The translations under genes and the position numbers were made by a program. Positions 61,001-62,825 of a stretch of DNA of 64,000 nucleotides are shown here, in pieces. Every line of letters begins with the position of its first letter. Within the stretch, counting starts at the first letter, position 1. Below the pieces are notes generated by a model, which had not been told where the DNA came from, did not search any database, and was given only the letters and a program-made list of their open reading frames with translations. Source of the stretch: Siphonodentalium dalli. Its lineage: Eukaryota > Mollusca > Scaphopoda > Gadilida > Siphonodentaliidae. The stretch spans positions 93,236,707 through 93,300,706 of the forward strand of contig CP136067.1 in NCBI GenBank assembly GCA_032622095.1. Direction: 5' to 3'.

Positions 61001-62647
61001 TCGCCAATATGCCAACTGGAGTGATGCGGCAACTAACCGACTTATACTTTCAATAATTCCAACTGCATTGATCACACCATTTAAGTTATCAAGACTGGAC
61101 ATGACTCACACGACTGACGAGATGACTTTTAAACTTGAGGATATACTTTACCGTAACACATAATACAGACACCTTATTTCGGATGTCTCTGGTGGTCTCT
61201 GTTGGTTTCCGTGAGATAGAGAGATAACTTTTGCTGTACTGTAGCGACTTCCGTTTCTCTACACTCTTAGATATATCAATCCATTTAGGCACACTAGAGT
61301 GTCTATATACCCTGTGGAACCTAATCTATAGGTTATACAATTGTATTAAATGGCGGTTGAACACATATATTTGGTTCCACATGACAAATGTGTATTCTAT
61401 AGTGCCTATATGTATATGGATTGGGTGCGGTAATCATGTGTGTCGATCATGTGGTGCACGATAAATTGTCAAATTGAAGTGAGCAATATGGCCGCGCCTC
61501 GAATCGTCTTCGTTTATCGCTTTACAGTATACAATATAGCAATGGAGAAATCACAACATGATACCCTGCTTACACATCTTATCTGGACTTACAGATACAC
61601 TTTAGTGTGGCCTAAAAGACAACTTCCGTCTTTAAAAGCCGTACAAATAAAATGATTAATATTTTTATGATGGCCAATTTGGGATAAATCGGATAAAATA
61701 GTTACTTCTGGCACTGTAGAATTCAATAATGTCAACGCTCTCTATTTCGGTCTGCACGTGAGCCGGACAAGATGGTAATCTACGAAAACCGGCACAGCTG
61801 TTGACATTTTCGAGTTGTTGAGATTCGACTGTTCGACTGTGTTCCAATCCAAACCAAGGTTGTTACTAGTATTACACTTGGCCCTGGCAGTGTTGTGACT
61901 GTTTATTAAGTTACACAAGAGTACAAACGCAACAGGATATTTACCAAGAGCTTTGATGTCAGCCCTAGTGACTAGTAAAGCACCAACAACAACGTAGAAC
62001 GTTTAGTCGGAATTGGTTGGTCACAACTCGGTGTGTCGATATTCTCTTCGCAATTAGTGATCGCGAAGTGATCGTGACAGACCAGTCACTCATGATACAT
62101 CATATTCATCTATTTTCAACGAAAATGAGTTGAGAACCATGTCGCAAAATCATCGTCCAGTTACGGAGTCTGTTGTTTTGGATCTACGGAGTCTGCGACG
62201 AACTGATATACATAGTACTGAATGGTGGTGCTGTGATCGTATATGCATGGACTGGTTGTAAGGTTGTAGGCCGTTAATCACCGGTGTTGTAGCCTACCGC
62301 CATTCAACCACGACCAAGTGGTATCACCGCGATTGCTAGCAGTTAATTGACATGTGGTATCCTCCATAATCTTACTGCGGTATTAGTAATAATAAGTTTA
62401 ACCGCATTAACCAAGTAAATTACCGCTGTCTTAATGTTTTACGACCGCCGCACACCACATAAATTTTTCTCATGCATGACTGCTATTCACCAGTTAATTT
62501 TTTCGTGAGCGCCATTTAATCGCCCCAGTAGATTGCCAAACATCACTTTAATTAATGAAAAGTAAACTCACCGAACACACTGACACACCCTTTGCCAATT
62601 CCTGCACTCCCTCCCGTTACGATAACCACCTTATCCTTGTAACGCAT
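3950..62647 (-). CDS. HSD17B14: HSD17B14-like short-chain dehydrogenase gene, 7 exons, 3' part outside window
   Basis: Seven minus-strand exons (listed separately) join with matching phases (1,1,0,1,0,0,2) and GT/AG boundaries into about 180 residues of a classical SDR. Seen: TGGSAGIG cofactor loop in exon 1, the CDVTQ strand in exon 3, INNVG in exon 4, NTSSLV with the catalytic Ser and YVATK with the catalytic Tyr/Lys in exon 6, and a helix ending VRVN in exon 7. Wording such as LPFLRKSEG before the Ser motif is characteristic of 17-beta-hydroxysteroid dehydrogenase 14 (DHRS10/retSDR3), a cytosolic NAD-dependent oxidoreductase acting on steroid or other secondary alcohols. The residues after VRVN (the SPGN region and C terminus) are not found in 1-3949 and should lie beyond the window. 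Introns are about 5.6, 15.0, 4.7, 12.9, 14.5 and 5.6 kb and full of transposons. Family assignment is firm; strict orthology and substrate are inference. Confidence 0.88.
4005..4100 (-). repeat. Triplicated exon 7 acceptor
   Basis: Three copies at a 38-39 bp pitch of a CCACAG acceptor followed by the first bases of exon 7 (exact in copies 1 and 3, diverged in copy 2). Possible exon starts are 4017, 4055 and 4094. Only 4017 keeps frame with exon 6; the others shift the frame (38 and 77 nt). Confidence 0.75.
4710..4956. mobile_element. Palindromic MITE, copy 1
   Basis: Foldback with GAATGAGGTCCCCAGAGGGT arms in two nested hairpins and an end ATTTCAAGGCTTG; the left terminus is eroded. Confidence 0.75.
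5205..5458. mobile_element. Palindromic MITE, copy 2 (reference copy)
   Basis: 254 bp with ends CAAGCCTTGAAATAG and CTATTTCAAGGCTTG, flanked by an exact 8 bp duplication ATTCTCAC (5197-5204, 5459-5466). 8 bp duplications fit hAT-type transposition. Confidence 0.85.
5466..7440. other. Noncoding intron 6 stretch
   Basis: 5570-5860 holds many inverted CCCAACATTGGGTAA-type words, probably an old foldback element. 6290-6370 has a short direct repeat (GGTAAGT...CCAACCTGCG). No coding signal. Confidence 0.4.
7440..9245 (+). repeat. Dispersed family G with 12 bp tandem insert
   Basis: Words such as AGTTGGAAATTTCCA, CAAAGTTGGGGTGAGAC and CCATGGTCGGCC variants recur here, at 22830-23560 and inverted at 37690-38430. 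7852-7889 is GGGGTGCAAAAG repeated about three times. MITE copy 3 is inserted at 8651-8903. Confidence 0.55.
8651..8903. mobile_element. Palindromic MITE, copy 3
   Basis: Same family; flanked by CCGTGCTC and CCGTGTTC, an 8 bp duplication with one mismatch. Confidence 0.8.
9591..9695 (-). CDS. HSD17B14: HSD17B14-like exon 6 (catalytic Ser and YxxxK)
   Basis: 105 nt, phase 0 at both ends, between CTTTCAG (exon starts 9695) and AAG|GTAACA (donor 9590). It encodes 35 residues including [15 protein letters not shown] (catalytic Ser) and TYVATK (catalytic Tyr and Lys). All three catalytic side chains are intact, so the host enzyme is probably functional despite its transposon-filled introns. Confidence 0.92.
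9958..10191. mobile_element. Palindromic MITE, copy 4
   Basis: Same family; left terminus incomplete, right end TTTCAAGGCTTG. Lies about 260 bp from exon 6 in intron 5. Confidence 0.75.
10488..10600 (+). repeat. Dispersed GC-rich repeat
   Basis: GGGCCTGTAACGCGCTCCGC to GCGTTAATGGAAC; related sequence inverted at 26580-26640 and direct at 26925-27015. Confidence 0.5.
11055..11205. repeat. Interleaved foldback
   Basis: TGACTGACATAGTAGTAACA and its inverse, with TTAGAATCGAGGTC and its inverse, form a hairpin; an outer TTTTAATATTCAT pair is interleaved. Confidence 0.6.
11288..11543. mobile_element. Palindromic MITE, copy 5
   Basis: Complete 256 bp copy. About 33 bp of flank (GTGTTTCAGAAATAT...) is duplicated on both sides, larger than a usual target duplication. 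Confidence 0.8.
12412..13928 (+). mobile_element. Family E interior, copy 2
   Basis: Matches 20862-22290 over most of its length (AGAGACCTTTCGCATCATCA start; ends at GAAGCTCGTGGCTCACGACG where unit D begins). Confidence 0.7.
14201..17069. mobile_element. Nonautonomous CACTG-ended DNA transposon with 5 bp target duplication
   Basis: 2,869 bp with ~93 bp terminal inverted repeats beginning CACTGTCGGATACCCG (14201-14293 and 16977-17069). Flanked by ATACT (14196-14200 and 17070-17074). The paralogous sequence at 19821-19835 is the uninterrupted site with a single ATACT, which proves the boundaries. No transposase ORF. CAC ends with 5 bp duplications recall Transib, but superfamily is unresolved. 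Confidence 0.85.
15818..16284. repeat. Long foldback inside the CACTG element
   Basis: Two arms of about 230 bp (15818-16044 and 16050-16284) are inverted copies, starting TCTCCCATCAAACCATGTC, with a tiny loop near 16047. Confidence 0.85.
17275..19555. other. Noncoding intron 5 stretch
   Basis: Two imperfect ~120 bp tandem units around AATTCAAGGTCAAATTGAA and ATTCAAGATCGAGTTGAAC at 19000-19230. No coding exons recognised. Confidence 0.45.
19556..20027 (+). mobile_element. Dispersed unit D, copy 2 (uninterrupted)
   Basis: About 470 bp; carries the empty site of the CACTG element at 19826-19830 and runs directly into a family E right end at 20028. Confidence 0.7.
20028..20310 (+). mobile_element. 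Family E right-end fragment
   Basis: Near-identical to 22300-22583, ending CGTGAGTTTTGCGAAAGGT. Confidence 0.7.
20498..22583. mobile_element. Family E DNA transposon with ~360 bp inverted ends
   Basis: Ends AGAGACCTTTCGCAAAACTC (20498 onward) and its inverse (to 22583). The inverted arms extend about 360 bp (20498-20858; 22222-22583), ending around a TATCCGTTGTNAATAGCGATC segment. The interior starts with another AGAGACCTTTCGCA terminus at 20862, so the element is nested or composite. No transposase ORF. Confidence 0.7.
22585..22790 (-). mobile_element. Family E fragment, inverted
   Basis: Reversed pieces of the family E interior (GCACACCCACCGACATCACC, then AAATCAGAAGTGATGCACAT), rearranged. 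Confidence 0.5.
22830..23560 (+). repeat. Dispersed family G
   Basis: Contains repeated TTGGAAATTTCCAAC words and ACCATGGTCGGCCCGGTG; similar to 7440-9245 and inverted at 37690-38430. Confidence 0.55.
23728..24168 (-). mobile_element. Family E 5' fragment, inverted
   Basis: Inverse of 12412-12850, ending GATGCGAAAGGTCTCTATTA just 26 bp from exon 5's donor end. Confidence 0.7.
24194..24285 (-). CDS. HSD17B14: HSD17B14-like exon 5
   Basis: 92 nt between TTCCAG (exon starts 24285) and AAG|GTTCGT (donor 24193, weak consensus but GT). Phase 1 in, phase 0 out. It completes a His codon and reads [14 protein letters not shown], then [13 protein letters not shown]. This is the helix around the active-site Asn (the N of LEIN-V) that bridges NNVG and the catalytic Ser. 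It lies immediately beside a reversed transposon fragment (23728-24168). Confidence 0.88.
24303..24405 (+). repeat. ~28 bp A+T-rich tandem repeat beside exon 5 acceptor
   Basis: Four units of AATTATACAATAACATGATT begin about 20 bp upstream of exon 5 (gene orientation), replacing the usual polypyrimidine context. Confidence 0.8.
25230..25640 (+). repeat. Dispersed family F
   Basis: TTGTGCATTTTATGGTAAAA, TTTGGATATCAAGCCAAGC and GTTGCCATGGTAACC recur inverted at 36775-37075. Confidence 0.6.
25641..29039. other. Noncoding intron 4 stretch with small foldbacks
   Basis: 27100-27205 is a foldback (CTTTAAAAACCGCTTC arms). 27486-27560 starts GGGCTGTAACGATTCATCG, resembling hAT-type MITE ends. Nothing else recognised. 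Confidence 0.4.
29201..32782 (-). CDS. LINE ORF2: AP endonuclease plus reverse transcriptase
   Basis: About 1190 codons without an internal stop. N-terminal APE-type endonuclease: [13 protein letters not shown], a VESKTDD Glu site, ITGDFNAR, and a SDAH motif. [15 protein letters not shown] (motif A), [13 protein letters not shown] (motif B), and motif C reading LLYADN instead of YADD (Asn at codon ending 30383). C-terminal zinc knuckle CTFC...HVLLEC. Order and style fit the CR1/Jockey-type LINE group. No ATG precedes the endonuclease: the reading frame opens directly after the TAG that ends ORF1, in the same frame. The copy is nearly full length but the YADD change suggests inactive RT. Confidence 0.9.
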   Translation of the reverse strand, partial: DRPGEQLLIDKSGQQQQQHHRKRKRTVNDVNDLKILTLNVCGLRNKLNCPEFVELCELYDILCFVESKTDDCDDIVLPGFTFTFKNRKSISMQRKSGGIAIGYRNSIANDLKIINSNSKFVHWLRISKNILQIDKDVLIGTVYIPPETSKYSGREAYNDLVCELISLGLDYDNMIITGDFNARTSDADDFCKFDDNDRDELTEVIRPNLNILTVNNMNVRRTSRDKTTNTFGRLLLDICRCRELYIINGRAGRDKGVGELTCKQSSVVDYTICSPGTLNLVNDFGVHEFSSLLSDAHTALSFRLNAHQVQSDNQQLGTNTETTILEPTRPKPWIATKSHEFTNNINTDDVDKIVREIESIGGNKPTKAIISKISDSLSAILVDSAKKTLGCRHSKNIFKNHDNAKEQQNNKRAWFTEDCRVARKAYKKSKRRFHKDPLDENRAELRHSEREYKKCISKARAIYENNLTIEMDKLKNTDSKSFWQIIKGKKSNRDSSISIENFAEHFKKLNSLQTNLMVEIPTQEPRDTDSKITDILNPRITRDEVSKAIRHLRNNKSASDDSVFNEYLKASEVIMLPVITDVFNCIFDCGVIPDSWRTGNIIPIYKNKGTNDDPSNYRGITITSCFSKLFSSVLGNRLSIYSDTFGLLHDNQCGFRKDYSTVDNIFLISILTELCRLKIRKMFCAFIDFEKAFDTINRNYLWHKLLLNRISGKMYRVIKDMYTDIKSRVMHNGQTSESFPSNIGLKQGDNVSPFLFCLYVNDLTNFLASTDIRGVESISGNCEDKLDRYLKLFILLYADNTVLFSDSADDLQKQLNYFEDYCTNWAMRVNIPKSKIICFSRGRQPKHLSFRFNGKEIEIVKTFNYLGVIFSRSGSFAATRTYIVTKARKAMYDVIKIGRTHKLSIETQLKLFDTLVVPILLYGCEIWGIGDNSIIEGVHLKFCKLLLHMKLTTPSYMVYGELGRYPLTLEIKARAITYWTRLVNGIGSSLCSNIYKLALSLYEESPIKSSWVSAVKKHIDDAGMTFIWHIQQRGIDKNKLLNNYRRNSRDQFVQNWHSAMSNSGKGKTYRILKSTFRMEEFISHASNKDIITLIRFRTANHYLPKETGRWNKNPQSERKCTFCEMNAIGDEYHVLLECPELALNRKRYIKKSYWNFHNQRKLTILLSNSKPNIIRNLCKFICHINERANCSPV
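32783..33511 (-). CDS. LINE ORF1 (coiled coil plus RRM-like nucleic-acid binding protein)
   Basis: Up to 242 codons; a likely start is one of the internal Met codons, because the first ~35 residues look like 5' read-through. A coiled coil ([24 protein letters not shown] region) precedes [12 protein letters not shown] and [19 protein letters not shown], a Transposase_22/L1-ORF1p-like RRM, and a basic Ser/Gly-rich tail. ORF1 ends at TAG 32785-32783 and ORF2 follows in the same frame. Confidence 0.8.
   Translation of the reverse strand: MANGVCVTRMSKLIFLYVCMSVIVCMRKYFDDHMCEMTKKQSEADILIKQLSSSNSELEKEVLDLRIRSMKYNLIFRGIYETRGENTEILLRKFLHDEMGFEDSHMIFFGNVHRLGKPSDGRRPIIARFSYYPDKIRILRESYQSKGSPFSISEQFPDSINNERKLLLPIMHSAKKAGKHAKLVRNRLYINNELYVPESDIQYSRGRSGGRGDSQPQNTQTPKSHLSPGAANKHRRTNSSPR
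33643..33802. repeat. 160 bp palindromic MITE
   Basis: Arms GGTTATCACCACCATGTGTG... and its inverse, centred on GAGTCCGTAGGACGAGTC near 33725. Confidence 0.75.
33803..36774. other. Noncoding intron 4 stretch
   Basis: A small hairpin ACGGGTATTCTTTTAAGAAT at 35845-35870, and a 117 bp tandem pair starting 36488 and 36605 (AGTTATAATATGTTGGTTTG). No coding exons recognised. Confidence 0.45.
36775..37075 (-). repeat. Dispersed family F, inverted
   Basis: Inverse of 25230-25640; ends about 65 bp from exon 4. Confidence 0.6.
37140..37206 (-). CDS. HSD17B14: HSD17B14-like exon 4
   Basis: 67 nt between TTTACAG (exon starts 37206) and C|GTAAGT (donor 37139). Phase 0 in, phase 1 out. It encodes [20 protein letters not shown] followed by GQ, containing the structural NN(A/V)G motif of classical SDRs after the FGRxDCLINN strand. 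Confidence 0.9.
37690..38430 (-). repeat. Dispersed family G, inverted
   Basis: Inverse of 22830-23560 type sequence (GACCATGGTTGGGCCCGGTG; GAACATTTTCAACCTATTGT). Confidence 0.55.
38431..40319. other. Noncoding intron 3 stretch
   Basis: No coding exons. GTTTGCGAT words at 37238 and 39376 face each other inverted and may mark an old transposon of ~2.2 kb; weak. Confidence 0.35.
40320..41085 (+). repeat. ~68 bp satellite interrupted by a MITE
   Basis: Units with AGATACTCGTCACTTAGACA, GGTTAAAACATGAT and GACGTACACTCCTAAT. A 145 bp palindrome (40819-40963, ACAGTTATCGCATTGTTTC arms) sits inside. Confidence 0.75.
41140..41392 (-). mobile_element. tRNA-derived SINE
   Basis: The minus strand has GGTGGCTCAGTCGGTAAGG (A-box-like) and, about 35 nt on, GAGGGTTCAGTCC (B-box-like), followed by an unrelated body ending near CCACCACTAAAACTGGCA. 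Pol III head of a tRNA-type SINE by pattern; family unknown. Confidence 0.55.
41893..41990 (-). CDS. HSD17B14: HSD17B14-like exon 3
   Basis: 98 nt between ATTCCAG and G|GTAGGT. Phase 1 in, phase 0 out. It encodes [17 protein letters not shown] followed by [13 protein letters not shown]: helix C and the beta strand with the CDVTQ motif that contacts the adenine ring in SDRs. Matches the equivalent HSD17B14 segment in order and length. Confidence 0.88.
42090..42860 (+). repeat. ~130 bp tandem repeat rich in TCAAGGTCA half-sites
   Basis: A (TA)n tract, then about five units each containing TTTGACCTTGAA and one or two TCAAGGTCA words, ending in a (CA)n tract. Likely derived from an invertebrate retroelement (the end resembles LINE/SINE tails: AAATCGGCTCAGCCGTTTTC). 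Confidence 0.75.
43180..43300. repeat. Imperfect inverted repeat beside the Polinton
   Basis: GAGCACAAGAATTGTTCTTC and ATTCTGGTAAAGCACAATTC face each other. Confidence 0.5.
43317..43813 (+). repeat. Polinton left terminal inverted repeat
   Basis: 497 bp nearly identical to the reverse complement of 55126-55622. Contains four copies of a 31 bp tandem unit (copies start 43385, 43416, 43447, 43478; core CTATTTCTAGGCAGATGGTA). The similarity stops at AATGAATATTAAT. Confidence 0.93.
43901..44158 (-). CDS. Small coiled-coil zinc-knuckle protein, last gene of the Polinton block
   Basis: 85 codons from ATG at 44158. A Ser/Asp-rich start, then a predicted helix or coiled coil (about residues 24-58), then [14 protein letters not shown] at residues 66-79: Cys67, Cys70, His74, Cys79, a CX2CX3HX4C variant of the retroviral-type zinc knuckle (usual spacing CX2CX4HX4C). 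It lies between the protease and the left TIR. I do not recognise it as a standard Polinton gene. Nucleic-acid binding is inferred from the knuckle only. Confidence 0.6.
   Translation of the reverse strand: MSSDSDFEVSQKGKNRGSLKRKLLDNLADIEEIGQQISILADKNAKILYRISKLNSADKLKKTRVRCYECNGDHLRPDCPYLKKD
44286..44639 (-). CDS. Polinton adenain-like cysteine protease
   Basis: 117 codons if translation starts at the GTG at 44639; the first ATG is codon 20 (44582). Contains [10 protein letters not shown], then the triad in order: His53 in GEHWICIW, Asp69 in YFDPIGLPP, Gln97 (oxyanion hole) and Cys104 in [12 protein letters not shown]. This H-D-Q-C order is that of adenain/Ulp1-type maturation proteases. Intact catalytic set. 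The real start is uncertain because no ATG lies upstream in frame before a stop. Confidence 0.85.
   Translation of the reverse strand: MEYFNIISDALKSDSVLNSMILGVYALDELPDTIKPNRGLICNTDPSWLDGEHWICIWKRDDNFIIYFDPIGLPPSEQLKIMLAKYGRLYYSTNYIQHISSFLCGYFVLYYLYHTCK
44626..45933 (-). CDS. Polinton major capsid protein (double jelly roll)
   Basis: 435 codons from ATG at 45933. N terminus [20 protein letters not shown] and the stretch [15 protein letters not shown], then [15 protein letters not shown] and [11 protein letters not shown], are hallmarks of the Polinton capsid family, annotated in many invertebrates as F54H12.2-like. The ORF is full length and uninterrupted. By family, trimers form pseudo-hexameric capsomers. 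The end overlaps the protease start by 14 nt. Confidence 0.9.
   Translation of the reverse strand: MNPNSCPVSKSEVDVFEIPPTVVTITDSSFTEKHPSNSNYSNSNVLEFFLESPSAHYVDLSESYLQTDVKISKTDDTAFAGDQHAFPVNNFLHSLFERADLLLNGVECGIGRYYAYRSYIETFLCSTRENQLERTTLFIPQKGGTLDNAPGDIPRGRQLVGIIKDGNNAKEFQLCGKLHLDMFNQPKLLIPNVPIQLRLHRSKPTFCLQGSAGDYKIELSDTKLFVRTVELSDVTSNEISKKLLSGTNAQYPLDRVSLKTFSVAPRTLSLIKDDLFLGDPFLPKRVLIFLVDNTAFNGTITSSPFNFKHYDCYEMELSLNGKTVNGHKYEQTFDDDLYVGSYYTFLNSINKLYCEQSFRVSFFDYANGFTTFGFDLTADHNADSLVWHPKQRGSARLSAKFSTALPDTVNVIVYAEYDSSIEISGERSVYTGGIF
45937..46299 (-). CDS. Polinton basic core-like protein
   Basis: 120 codons from ATG at 46299. N terminus has [18 protein letters not shown], an RYQRGxGxGSIF pattern typical of the small protein encoded between penton and major capsid in Polintons. 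The middle is an alanine/lysine amphipathic stretch. The C terminus contains a 16-18 residue duplicated unit ending SDIPSKRR and a strongly basic tail ([11 protein letters not shown]), suitable for DNA binding or nuclear import. Possibly a core or cement protein; exact function unknown. Confidence 0.7.
   Translation of the reverse strand: MANSPIPIFIGDRYQRGYGLGSIFGKLARSIAPIAKNLGKSLLTKGLETATNVGSDILSGQNLSESIRNRGKEAALDLLRPKRKLQYNSDIPSKRRKLQEYSDIPSKRRRKRRKTKRDIF
46350..47439 (-). pseudogene. Polinton penton-like minor capsid gene, frame change in a homopolymer
   Basis: Part 1 (47439-46933) starts [19 protein letters not shown] and continues to [15 protein letters not shown], matching the N-terminal part of Polinton penton/minor capsid proteins. 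Part 2 (to 46353) includes [16 protein letters not shown] and ends with [14 protein letters not shown] then TVLVLLFKR, matching the C-terminal part of the same protein. The frames change at a run of seven T on the + strand (46943-46949). The total of about 360 residues equals the usual family length. The break is either a real 1-nt indel or a sequencing error at the homopolymer. Penton proteins form capsid vertices. Confidence 0.8.
47402..47668 (-). CDS. Polinton small two-TM protein
   Basis: 88 codons from ATG at 47668, overlapping the chromodomain end by 22 nt and the penton gene by 38 nt. Two hydrophobic stretches: roughly residues 26-50 ([18 protein letters not shown]) and 56-72 ([13 protein letters not shown]), followed by PSPKL. 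A similar short membrane protein with a WxSLLxSxxGxLxPxP-like end occurs in other animal Polintons as far as I recall; its role is unknown. ORF intact. Confidence 0.6.
   Translation of the reverse strand: MDNDLRLKRQSSKWTFFNNKVSKGQVVYISQVFLLYIVCVSAIINISIYGVDTPSIWISLLSGSVGLLSPSPKLSKHGNGPLLDHFAV
47644..48758 (-). pseudogene. Polinton integrase (rve, DDE) with chromodomain; one nonsense codon and one frame change
   Basis: Likely start is the ATG at 48758, inside the end of the preceding gene. Codons 1-42 contain the conserved [11 protein letters not shown] region of Polinton integrases, then TAA at 48632-48630 interrupts the frame. The same frame resumes directly ([19 protein letters not shown]) and carries the catalytic DDE core: [17 protein letters not shown] and [11 protein letters not shown]. 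Near 47920 the reading moves by -1 into a chromodomain ([20 protein letters not shown]) ending at 47647. A GGGTTTT heptamer at 47925-47919 lies in the register needed for -1 slippage, so the second break might be programmed. The TAA argues for decay, suppression or an assembly error. Catalytic residues are otherwise intact. Confidence 0.85.
48700..49146 (-). CDS. Conserved Polinton protein of unknown function
   Basis: 148 codons from ATG at 49146. Begins [15 protein letters not shown] Lys-rich middle leads to a C-terminal block ([16 protein letters not shown], then a short INDSGMISV strand) that resembles the conserved C-terminal block of a protein commonly found next to the integrase in animal Polintons. 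No enzymatic motif visible. Its last 59 nt overlap the likely start of the integrase gene. ORF intact. Confidence 0.6.
   Translation of the reverse strand: MEKMVLVPFKTFANWQNSQSIQSLKTEDVRQKMHQILDDKDMPESVKKRKINSTSIEYDMAKNSIKTTPIPVKITKEPTGDVALPEPNQLDLAVESLPKIYQKKGSLFLSHLKRMPGIEINDSGMISVADASKGKKQKLFKWSSDSSN
49154..49471 (-). CDS. Polinton small basic protein with hydrophobic glycine-rich tail
   Basis: 105 codons, ATG at 49471, overlapping the ATPase gene. The first ~80 residues are Lys/Arg/Asn-rich; the end is a [16 protein letters not shown]-type hydrophobic segment running to the C terminus. Polintons and adintoviruses carry a comparable small protein, which has been compared with adenovirus membrane-active or core peptides. 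Similarity is by composition and position, so the function is inference. ORF intact. Confidence 0.65.
   Translation of the reverse strand: MGPSVKLRKNAKYLRNMLRTGDVRALNRPRLDSISECCNNLLKGNVPISSKIKANLRPFKSSIRHLSKKSNPVKTRKKKLQHGGFLAALAACLIPVLGDILGKVF
49456..50124 (-). CDS. Polinton FtsK/HerA-type genome-packaging ATPase
   Basis: 222 codons from ATG at 50124. P-loop GPSACGKST at residues 43-51, Walker B LLILDD at 101-106, and a VVYVTHN sensor strand at 132-138 in the position where Polinton and adintovirus ATPases have YVTQN. Role by family: powers packaging of element DNA into capsids. First gene of the minus-strand block; its end overlaps the next gene by 16 nt. The ORF is intact. Confidence 0.9.
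   Translation of the reverse strand: MYTSDSLLSILPTSIVRTELKTPTMKTYGYVCFKDVFRAIVNGPSACGKSTFIYSLIQNKEKLMSPVPENITYVTPNCDQQVSENVELVNQIPESLCDCDLLILDDMDHIDKEIDNVTDIFARKSHHEGCSVVYVTHNLFERKCRKLSLNANYFILFKSPRDCGQINFLSTQCGINNLSKAYKLCTTDPYSHLLVDFNQTCPDNLRLRSDVLSETPTIWAPV
50125..50460. promoter_or_regulatory. Divergent noncoding region upstream of Polinton ATPase
   Basis: Contains TATA-like stretches (CATATATAATC near 50139-50149 and CATAAATATATATTG near 50256-50270). A ~45 bp direct repeat beginning GTCGACT occurs at 50158 and 50270 (112 bp apart), each copy running through TTACAAAC and TTTAAT. Its position, between the minus-strand gene block and the plus-side noncoding half, makes it the likely promoter region of the block. 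No experimental support. Confidence 0.4.
50461..50658 (+). CDS. Short unrecognised ORF at start of polymerase-less half
   Basis: 65 codons ([16 protein letters not shown], then an acidic stretch with [13 protein letters not shown]). No family recognised. Part of the sequence (ACAACACCATCATGG onward) recurs at about 51448-51490 in a context without an ORF. It could be a remnant of a former gene, a first exon, or chance. Confidence 0.25.
   Translation: MVEDMNSVRERLISAIELDTTPSWIRWTAVARNDQFVDDSFDETLDDDQFHDAPACVTLFFLLSH
50659..55125. other. Polinton right half: A+T-rich repetitive DNA without genes
   Basis: No ORF with a recognisable product. Contents seen: a 19-mer GTAAACAAAACTGTTACAG at 50792, 51506 and 52220 (exactly 714 bp apart each time). 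Three ~60 bp units around CTTTTAAGACATC at about 52735-52880. Two ~190 bp units around ATTCGCATAGGT at about 53390-53770. A 193 bp tandem pair starting 54635 and 54828. TIR-like sequence at about 54400-54580. This is where a Polinton DNA polymerase gene (about 3-3.5 kb) would be expected. Confidence 0.7.
54400..55013 (+). repeat. Diverged internal copies of Polinton terminus plus 193 bp tandem pair
   Basis: The stretch 54400-54580 resembles the inner TIR sequence (ATTAAAGGAAC, CTTGTGGTTTTTACATGCA, then TTATTCGCTAACGAATA). The following units, with ACCTAGAAATAGTTTGCCTGA, resemble the 31 bp TIR repeat. The 193 bp unit starting ACTGTTACAATTCACAGGGG occurs at 54635 and 54828. Confidence 0.6.
55126..55622 (-). 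repeat. Polinton right terminal inverted repeat
   Basis: Inverted partner of 43317-43813, including the four 31 bp tandem units and the terminal CTTATACACTACT. The two TIRs differ at only scattered positions, which suggests a fairly recent insertion or gene conversion between ends. Confidence 0.93.
55631..55810. mobile_element. 180 bp palindromic MITE abutting the Polinton
   Basis: Arms TAAGGATTAACTGTCATGTG and inverse; a nested hairpin around GACATAACTTGTGTAAAACC. It begins 2 bp after the right CACATA target copy. Confidence 0.8.
55811..56949. other. Intron 2 proximal stretch
   Basis: Two palindromes of the 3376-3872 family (56296-56371, 56473-56520), each near a CATGGAAGGGTTA word. No coding signal. 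Confidence 0.5.
56950..56988 (-). CDS. HSD17B14: HSD17B14-like exon 2 (39 nt)
   Basis: A very short exon between TTTCAG (acceptor just above 56988) and G|GTGAGT (donor 56949). Joined to exon 1 in phase 1 it reads [13 protein letters not shown], i.e. the second beta strand of the Rossmann fold, and it leaves in phase 1 to exon 3. In NAD-preferring family members an Asp usually follows this strand (human HSD17B14 has it); here the position reads Ser-His. The acceptor and first ~17 nt of this exon are repeated in tandem upstream (see repeat entry), which makes the true acceptor choice unusual. Confidence 0.85.
57320..59470. repeat. Large palindromic array of poly-C/poly-G bounded units
   Basis: Five ~180-200 bp units on the left (poly-C tract, CGCCTGAATTTTCCATACC, AAAACTATCATTGGTGGCAA or its variant) face five inverted units on the right (59200 down to 58480), with the centre near 58330. 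Two unit variants alternate. C tracts reach about 30 bases at 57791-57821. Confidence 0.85.
59640..60190 (+). repeat. ~68 bp tandem repeat, about eight copies
   Basis: Unit contains AATACCGGTATATATGAATT then ATTATAAATCATAGGCTACCACCC. It lies in the right part of the Harbinger-like element. Confidence 0.75.
60851..62571. other. Noncoding intron 1 stretch
   Basis: 61290-61415 shows weak inverted similarity (AGGCAC...GGAACC and GGTTCCACA...TAGTGCCT), perhaps a small MITE. Nothing else. Confidence 0.4.
62572..62647 (-). CDS. HSD17B14: HSD17B14-like exon 1 (start codon, cofactor loop)
   Basis: ATG at 62647-62645 opens 25 codons beginning [13 protein letters not shown] and containing [10 protein letters not shown], the Rossmann TGxxxGIG dinucleotide-binding loop of SDR enzymes. 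The exon ends in phase 1 at a consensus donor (G|GTGAGT, donor starts 62571). The start is chosen because the first codons match the usual SDR N-terminal distance to the glycine loop (about 8 residues before the first beta strand). The region upstream contains a LINE fragment at 62.8-63.2 kb and no obvious TATA box. Confidence 0.9.
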
Positions 62648-62825
62648 CGTCACCGATCACTATGTTATGACTAGTATAACACCACACGTTTTAATTGTGT
62701 ACTCGACGCGACCACGGGAGAACATACGACATAATTAGACTATGACACCAAGGCCGTAATAAAATCGATGTGTGTTTCTGGTAACAGATGGAAAACTGAC
62801 GGGCTGGCTTTTCCTGTCTGAACCT

